In this document: in pieces, positions 44,621 to 50,135 of the stretch
How positions within the stretch are numbered: position 1 is the first letter of the stretch
Layout of the letters: the number at the start of each line of letters is the position of its first letter
DNA from: Atkinsonella hypoxylon
Taxonomy: Eukaryota > Ascomycota > Sordariomycetes > Hypocreales > Clavicipitaceae
NCBI GenBank assembly: GCA_000729835.1
Contig: JFHB01000220.1
Coordinates: 1-50,135, forward strand
Length of the DNA stretch: 50,135 nt
Direction: 5' to 3'
The notes under the pieces: generated by a model
What the model was told of the DNA's origin: nothing
Databases searched by the model: none
What the model saw: only the letters and a program-made list of their open reading frames with translations
Program-made: the position numbers and the translations under genes

Positions 44621-46343
44621 GATGGGCTTATAAGGACTACCAGGTGCCATCCTTTCAATCCTCCTACTGTCATGGAAAGCAAGCACTAACTCCCCTGGAC
44701 GGTTCGTTCTGAATCCTACCCATTTAGTAAGTACTTGCAATATAACCCTCAGCTACTTAGCTATAACACCCTTTTACTGACTTGATGTATCTACTGTCGC
44801 TAGAGTCACATATTTGAAAACATTATGTCTGAAGAGCAGCCGAAAACTCCACCAGATCAGACGGGTGGCGACCCAGAAACCCCGAATGCACCCAAAAAAT
44901 AGCAACAGTGTATGTATCTACTAATACCACACATTCTGTTTTGTATTACTAACAAGGATAAGGCGATGATTCAAGTTCCTTCCTAAAAGTTTGGAAGTGG
45001 AAATCATTGTGGGCGTCTAAGATTCAGGGGTCTGTAGAGGGGGATAATGGACACGTGCCATGGAGAGTGGATCATATGGTATATTAGGCTCTACTATTGA
45101 GCAAGATAACTTAGCCAGAACATGCATCCTTAATCCACCAATCAACCCTCATTATCATGACTTGATCTTCAGGTCTGAATAGTGCTGCAGCTTAAAGCTT
45201 GGTGGCGCTGTTGTGACCAACCACACTATCTTTATCGTAGACCTCGAGTTACTCCTCAATTGAGTCACGTATAGCGGGACTTTAGTCCACCTGAACCTAA
45301 TATCGGTGTTTATCGCTTATATTTAAGGCATCTTCCCTAAGACGACATTTAAGGGGCCTGCGTATTTAGATATAGCATATCGATATCAAATCTACTATTG
45401 GAATATGAAATACTTCCGCAACTACGACAGTATTGATAACTTAACTTTATTAGTTGCAGCGCCTGAAGGAACTGGAGTCGATAATCACCGAATTGGCGCT
45501 GTACCGTAATCAGGAGATGGTGCAGTCAAATAAGTGGTAAGCTACCTGCCCTCTCTTGTCTAATGAAGACAGACTTGTGCTGGTCGGATACAGCGGCTTT
45601 TGCTGGACTAGGGGTTACTGGAAGTAATCACCCACAAGCAAGACGCTCACGTCACCAAAGATCTCAACTTTACCGTATGGAAAGGCCTAATAAAGGCAGA
45701 AATCAATCCTCGCTAGCTGCTCAAGCCTTAGCATGCTCATTTCATCGACAACAAGGTATTTAACCTGCTGTAGGCGGGTCTGGAGGACAGCTGCGATCGC
45801 TGGGGAAGATTGGTTGAAGCCCCACTTACTGGAAGACGAAGTAATGAATGCATGATGCTGTTATGTATCTGGACTCGCAACACTAGTAGGTGCCACGCCG
45901 CAAATAGGGCGAGGATTTGGCAGGCGAGCCGCCTGGAGATAGGAGAATAGGGCCTTAAAGAGAAAGGACTTATCTATGCCGTCATCATCAACATAGAGAA
46001 GGAACCGATCGCTCGCCTGCAAGACATTGCCTGGTTTTCATTTCCTTTTAAAGTGAGAAAAAAACTCAGTAACAGCTTACGTGAAACTAATCACTACATT
46101 GAGCTACCAACTGGACCGCCAGCTAATTGGAGCACGAGATAAGCAGTAACACGGCCAATCAACCGGTCAGAAGAAGTTTTATGCTCTCCTTCCTGATTAA
46201 ATAAAATGCCCTTCAGGCTGAATCATTAGCTGTCTTAGCCAACCTCAGTCCTCTATCGGCTTGATCCTTTGTTAACTATCGCCACTTAACAGGGCGAGCG
46301 ATATTTTCCCTGAGCACCGTATTATTAACAAAGGCTACTTATC
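44621..46343. other. Gene-poor spacer left of the PP2C gene
   Basis: No clear gene. A tiny Pro-rich frame of 25 codons lies at 44825-44902 (MSEEQPKTPPDQTGGDPETP) and may be a fragment or leader exon. The plus frame from 45060 to about 45510 stays fairly open, with three stops. I could not link it to a family. Confidence 0.35.
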
Positions 46344-47786
46344 CTATTTTTTTGCCTGAGTTATTGCGTTATTAAAGAATACAACCTGAATCGTTATATC
46401 ATCTCTCCTGTTCCGGGAGTAAGGGGGGGTGAGAGCAAGCCTTCCAGCTATTAACTCGGAATGGTTTCCACCAAGGGAGTTCCGCATCAAATGGACGGCA
46501 GCATTATCGTCTTGGATGGTTGTCCTTTCCTTAACGAAGCCCAGGCTTACTCCTTCCCCGAAAGCACTAAAGTCGAACGGTGCATATAATGTTGGCTCTT
46601 CCCTGCCAGCCCTTGGGGATCTACAATTTAGCCATGCTGCTACAAGGTCGACAGCTTGCTGATTCGACAAATAATCCCACATTCCATCCGTTGCCAGTAT
46701 TAGGAAGGAAGGCCTGCCCGTCTTAAGTGTAGTCGTTGTCACAACCGGCTCGGCAGTTATATATGGTGGTGTCTGGACGTTATATTTTGGTGGCAGGGCT
46801 CCCGGGCCGCAGAATCTCCTGCTGTAGCTCTTCATTGTTTCCGAAGGCCACTTCCATCGCCCGTCGCCGAAAGCCCGTGAAACTATAAGCCCTAGAACCC
46901 GGCCGTTTTGAGCTAGGCCTTCCTCGCCCGGGTGCTCTACATTCAACCTTTCAACTTCCGCCGCATTACTGCCAGTCTGATCCGTAGATAGTGGAACCGT
47001 TTCCCACTTGCCTTCTGGGCTCTGTTGTCCAAGAATCGCTCGTGAGTCGCCGGTGCAAGCCACGTGCAGTGTGCTGGTTATAGGATCGTATAGCGACAAC
47101 AAAGCACATGAGCCAGCAAATGCTGGGGCGAATTTCCGCACCTTTTCTTGTAGAGGCTGATCGCTCCTGGAGGCTTCTTCAGCTGTCTTAATAATTGAAT
47201 TGTCGAGATCAACGAACGCCTTCATGATGGCGCGATGGAGTGTTTGTTCAGGCGTAACTTCTCCGTTTGTAGGTGGCTTGATCTGACTCAGGCTGTGTTG
47301 AACAGAGGCTATCAGATTCTTCTCCAGAAATTCCGCGGTCTGCCAGCCTGCGTGCCCATCGAAAAGAGCTAAAGCAAGCCATGGACTGCTATTGTGCCAG
47401 GGTGAGACAAGGCCGTGAGTGAAGCGGTCTTCACACGGGCTATTAGAAGCTAGCCGAGCCCCGTCATATCTCTGGACATCGGCGATGTTTCTGACATTAA
47501 AAGAATACGCCTCTTGGGAAAGTATGCGAGTTACTTCGGCTTTCGAGGGGTCGGACTCGGCGACGAGATGCTGACCTGGTCGACTCTCTAGATGTGGCAC
47601 AAGATCAGGTATACCTATCGACCACCAAGCGCCTATCGCAGCAATCGCACTAGCTGTTGCAACGTATGCCGCAACATTGCTGCTCGCTGGACATGGCTGA
47701 GATTCCTTCGTGAAGCAGCGATGCGGTGCTTGCGCTTGGAAAGCGCGGACTAAACGCACCCGGACCCGTAGAGTGCGAAGCATCAC
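46344..47786 (-). CDS. Mitochondrial PP2C phosphatase (Ptc5/pyruvate dehydrogenase phosphatase type)
   Basis: One exon, 480 aa, close to the usual fungal length. Residues 1-30 are basic and hydroxylated without acids, a mitochondrial targeting sequence. A hydrophobic helix (about 39-60) may anchor it in the inner membrane. The PP2C core then follows: CED (118-120), LALFDGHAG (DGHAG 143-147), CTGDSRA, SRAFGD, ILATDGMWDYLS and RRDDIT. All metal-binding aspartates are present, so it should be an active Mg/Mn-dependent Ser/Thr phosphatase. Family role: dephosphorylate and thereby activate pyruvate dehydrogenase E1-alpha in mitochondria. Met1 and Met2 are adjacent; either may be used. It is a housekeeping gene and unlikely to belong to the cluster. 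Confidence 0.92.
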   Translation of the reverse strand: MMLRTLRVRVRLVRAFQAQAPHRCFTKESQPCPASSNVAAYVATASAIAAIGAWWSIGIPDLVPHLESRPGQHLVAESDPSKAEVTRILSQEAYSFNVRNIADVQRYDGARLASNSPCEDRFTHGLVSPWHNSSPWLALALFDGHAGWQTAEFLEKNLIASVQHSLSQIKPPTNGEVTPEQTLHRAIMKAFVDLDNSIIKTAEEASRSDQPLQEKVRKFAPAFAGSCALLSLYDPITSTLHVACTGDSRAILGQQSPEGKWETVPLSTDQTGSNAAEVERLNVEHPGEEGLAQNGRVLGLIVSRAFGDGRWKWPSETMKSYSRRFCGPGALPPKYNVQTPPYITAEPVVTTTTLKTGRPSFLILATDGMWDYLSNQQAVDLVAAWLNCRSPRAGREEPTLYAPFDFSAFGEGVSLGFVKERTTIQDDNAAVHLMRNSLGGNHSELIAGRLALTPPYSRNRRDDITIQVVFFNNAITQAKK

Positions 47787-48235
47787 AAGGGTGTAGTCGA
47801 AGCTTAAATATCATACGAGCCTCTCCAGTCTATACGGTGTAGGTGCGGCTTTCGAACGCTGGATTAAATTGGGAAGTGTAGCAATCCTATAGATTACTAG
47901 ACAAAAGGGGACAAAGGGATAAATATGCTCTTCTGTTGTGTTGTCGTGTTGTCCGGGGAATAGATGTTACGGACCAAAATGGTGTATGGGTGAGTCCGAC
48001 AACGGGATTCGACGTGTTGTTAGAGAGGCATACATTCGTATGTAGTAGACTGGCTTGTTGCCTAGTGTAGCTATTGATGGGTAATATATTGATGAATAGT
48101 TGATGTTAGAATAATTATGTTCTCTCTCTCTATGTGAGCGATCTATCTATTATAAAGGGGGTTATGTGGGGCAATAGTGCTACATCGCAAGCTGCATTAC
48201 AACCTGTATTACGGAATAGAGCCCCACTTATACCA
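47787..48235. other. Promoter-side spacer of the PP2C gene
   Basis: About 450 bp. A short CT run lies near 48120-48130. No gene is seen. Confidence 0.4.
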
Positions 48236-48345
48236 CGATTTGTCCAGGTCCAGGCCATTTGCGTGAGGGTCCAGGTGGGGCAAAATTTTAGGCAGAATGG
48301 CATATGCAGATTACACAGTATTAATTTCTAGAGTGTATAGAGCGT
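48236..48345. mobile_element. Possible degraded family A element, copy 5
   Basis: TCCAGGTCCAGGCC near 48243, followed by TTTTAGGCAGAATGGCATAT and TTAATTTCTAGAGTGTATAG, resembles the left arm of copies 2 and 3. The terminal CAGTAAATC is missing, so this is a decayed copy at best. Confidence 0.35.
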
Positions 48346-48635
48346 GCATTTATACAGTAACGTCGGGCATCTACATACGGAATCTACATACATTCGGAAC
48401 GCGAATTAGCACAACAACAACCTTCTATTAGCGTTAAATTATTCAGCGCCACGAGCTAAGAATAGCTGTAATTAGTGTTGCCTAGCTACTAAGCTGCCAC
48501 TTATAACATAGAGCCTTAAAACCGATATTAGCAGCAGCTGTAGCGGCTTCCTAGAGCGCTAGAAGGCGCTACTAAGTGTTACGGGATTATCCCACGGATC
48601 CACAGGTCACCGGCACACGTGACTGCAACTATGTA

Positions 48636-48795
48636 TTGTGTCGCGGCGGGGTTCCCCCCCCCCCCCTTGTGTTGTTATATTAGCTTTGCAGGGGATGCCG
48701 CAAGTAGCCTCTTCCTATAACAGTGCGCATCGCCCGGATTGTAGATACAGACATAAGCAGCTTTTCGCTGGCTTCTTTTGGGCTTTTGTTGCTGT
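48636..48795. repeat. Repeat family C, copy 2
   Basis: It is related to 34163-34320 (see that entry). It differs by a run of about 14 C after GGCGGGGTT and by scattered transitions. Confidence 0.6.
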
Positions 48796-50135
48796 TGGAA
48801 TCGTTATAACTCCATCGTGCGATTCCGGCACTCACGTGGGTGGATGCAACTGTTAAAAATAAGCTACCCTGTATAGCCTATTTTTATGCTTGCTAGTTGC
48901 CTGTTAGTTGCTCTATTACGTGACCCTTACTAGGTCTTATTACGTTGATTTTTAGTAGAGATATCGTTGTTACTAGATGCAAACATCTAGATTTAACTAA
49001 GGCAAAGTTGCCTAACCTATAGTCAACTTTAACTGCGATTTTCTCCACAACTAGCAGTAGTAGAAATTCAAGAAGTGTTAAAAATAAGCTACTGTAGTGG
49101 ACTGGCCTAGTGGCTGCTGCTAACTAGTGTCACGGCCATAAGGGAAAGATTAAATGGTCTTATTAGGCTCTATTAACGAAGACTCTAAGATAGAGGGGAA
49201 AGGAGGAAAAAGGAGGCAAAGTCTCTATAGGTGCCTAAGGGCTATAAGATTAACGGACCCTAGTGGAGTTAACAACCTAAAGTGGGGCTACGTTTAGCGC
49301 ATCTAACGATCTAATGTTATTCTATAACAGTTTAAGGTTTTACCGAAGGAGACCTAAGGTCCTACTAGCTTAAGCTAGTACTAATAGAGTGGTCAACGCG
49401 AAACACCTTAACATTAAGGTAACCGATAACAATAAGGCATTGTGCTAAGGGATCGTGACCGTTACAACTAGCGTCTATATTGAGAACTATAATCATAGGG
49501 AGGAAAGGGGGAAGAGAGAAGGAACTAGAAGCCTCCCTATGCCCCTATACTATATATCTAGAGGTAGGTCTATCCCCTTAGGAGCCCCTTTTAGTATATA
49601 CTCTATAGCTAAGGTTCTCTCTTTAGGGCTTAGTAAAGTCTAGCTAACCCCTAAGTAAATGTAGCTTACTTCTATCCCTTTACCTATATAGATCTTTATC
49701 TCTCTTTTACTGTTCTCTCTTTACTAAAAGACTTAAGCCTAAAGCTTAAGTTTATAATATACTCTCTTTGTTATAGAGTGGCCCAATTGGGCCATAGCGG
49801 ATGCCTGCGCACTCCATATAGGCGTTAGCCCAATCCCCCCACCTGACCCCTACGGCAAAAGGATACATATTGTATAAGTTGTATAACTCTTGTACAATTA
49901 GCATCTATATTACAAGACTAGGTTAAAGACCTAGTCTATTATATAGCTCCCCTATTACATACAGTCTCTTTATTGTCAGCTAGAAGCTAGTTGTAATACT
50001 ACGCACCCCCTAAGGATCTATTGCCTTATTAGCCTAGGTTGGATCCCCCTACTGCCCTAGGACTTAACCTGCCTAGAAGCTGTTCTGCGCTAGTTCGAAC
50101 CTATAACCTTAAGGTAACTTGTACAAATGTTATAG
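48796..50135. other. AT-rich gene-free tail, probable transposon relic
   Basis: Many CTAG, TTAA and TAGG tetramers, no long frame. The 17-mer TGTTAAAAATAAGCTAC occurs twice in direct orientation (48851-48867 and 49076-49092). A second near-repeat, ACAA(C/T)TAGC(G/A)TCTATATT, occurs near 49465 and 49896. The texture is that of a degraded transposable element, but no LTR ends or coding domains can be placed. Confidence 0.35.

Noticed and set aside
45060..45510. A 150-codon stretch with only three stops that might be a decayed gene
   Set aside because: About seven stops would be expected by chance, so three is not a strong depletion, and no family could be recognised.
50085..50120. GTTCGAAC-like T-arm motif on the minus strand, possible tRNA
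   Set aside because: Only a three-base stem flanks the loop and no D-arm or acceptor stem can be placed.

Overview
The window looks like nuclear DNA of a filamentous ascomycete (Pezizomycotina). Sordariomycetes, perhaps Hypocreales, is my best inference. Genes carry short 53-153 nt GT-AG introns with CTAAC/CTAAT-type branch sites. Recognisable fungal families are NST1, HsbA, a fungal BTB protein, an AflR-type Zn2Cys6 regulator, DHA-type MFS pumps and a mitochondrial PP2C. Wide gene-poor spacers hold small inverted-repeat elements. I see no rRNA gene, no convincing tRNA and no CRISPR array.

Left part (1-20 kb): NST1 (1773-5378, +) has a tiny uORF just upstream. A secreted/membrane Cys-rich protein follows (6497-7327, -), then a BTB/POZ gene broken by a frameshift (8770-9674, +). 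About 5 kb then holds almost nothing recognisable. Two HsbA-family genes lie 2.4 kb apart in opposite orientation; the left one is dead (three stops) and the right one intact.

Central part (20.6-39.9 kb): this is the most interesting region and reads as a secondary-metabolite cluster built on an isocyanide synthase (ICS; PvcA/DIT1 family). Gene order: a three-domain adenylation-thiolation-acyltransferase enzyme (20666-24420, -, 4 exons, 1191 aa); the ICS (25864-27088, +, 3 exons, 369 aa); an AflR-like Zn2Cys6 regulator (27453-29015, -, 3 exons, 424 aa); a short-chain dehydrogenase (30525-31483, -, 2 exons, 300 aa); a free-standing thioester-reductase domain (32273-33686, +, 3 exons, 408 aa); an intact MFS exporter (35764-37811, +, 5 exons, 570 aa); and a second, decayed MFS gene (37942-39900, -). 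ICS plus A-T-acyltransferase is the domain set of the fused copper-responsive CrmA enzyme of Aspergillus fumigatus, here split into two divergent genes and joined by a carrier-free reductase. A plausible reading: the ICS makes an isocyano acid, the A-T enzyme activates and esterifies it, the reductase and dehydrogenase adjust oxidation state, and the MFS pump exports the product.

Right part (40-50 kb): an APH/choline-kinase-like phosphotransferase (41185-42734, +), a small coiled-coil ORF, three tandem ~120-bp repeats abutting a truncated element, a mitochondrial PP2C phosphatase (46344-47786, -), and an AT-rich gene-free tail. Copies of one inverted-repeat element (family A) sit between cluster genes and at the cluster's right edge. 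A second element (family B) with ~65-bp terminal inverted repeats lies in the regulator-dehydrogenase spacer.

All exon joins were worked out by eye from splice signals, reading-frame continuity and remembered family patterns. No search or alignment program was run.
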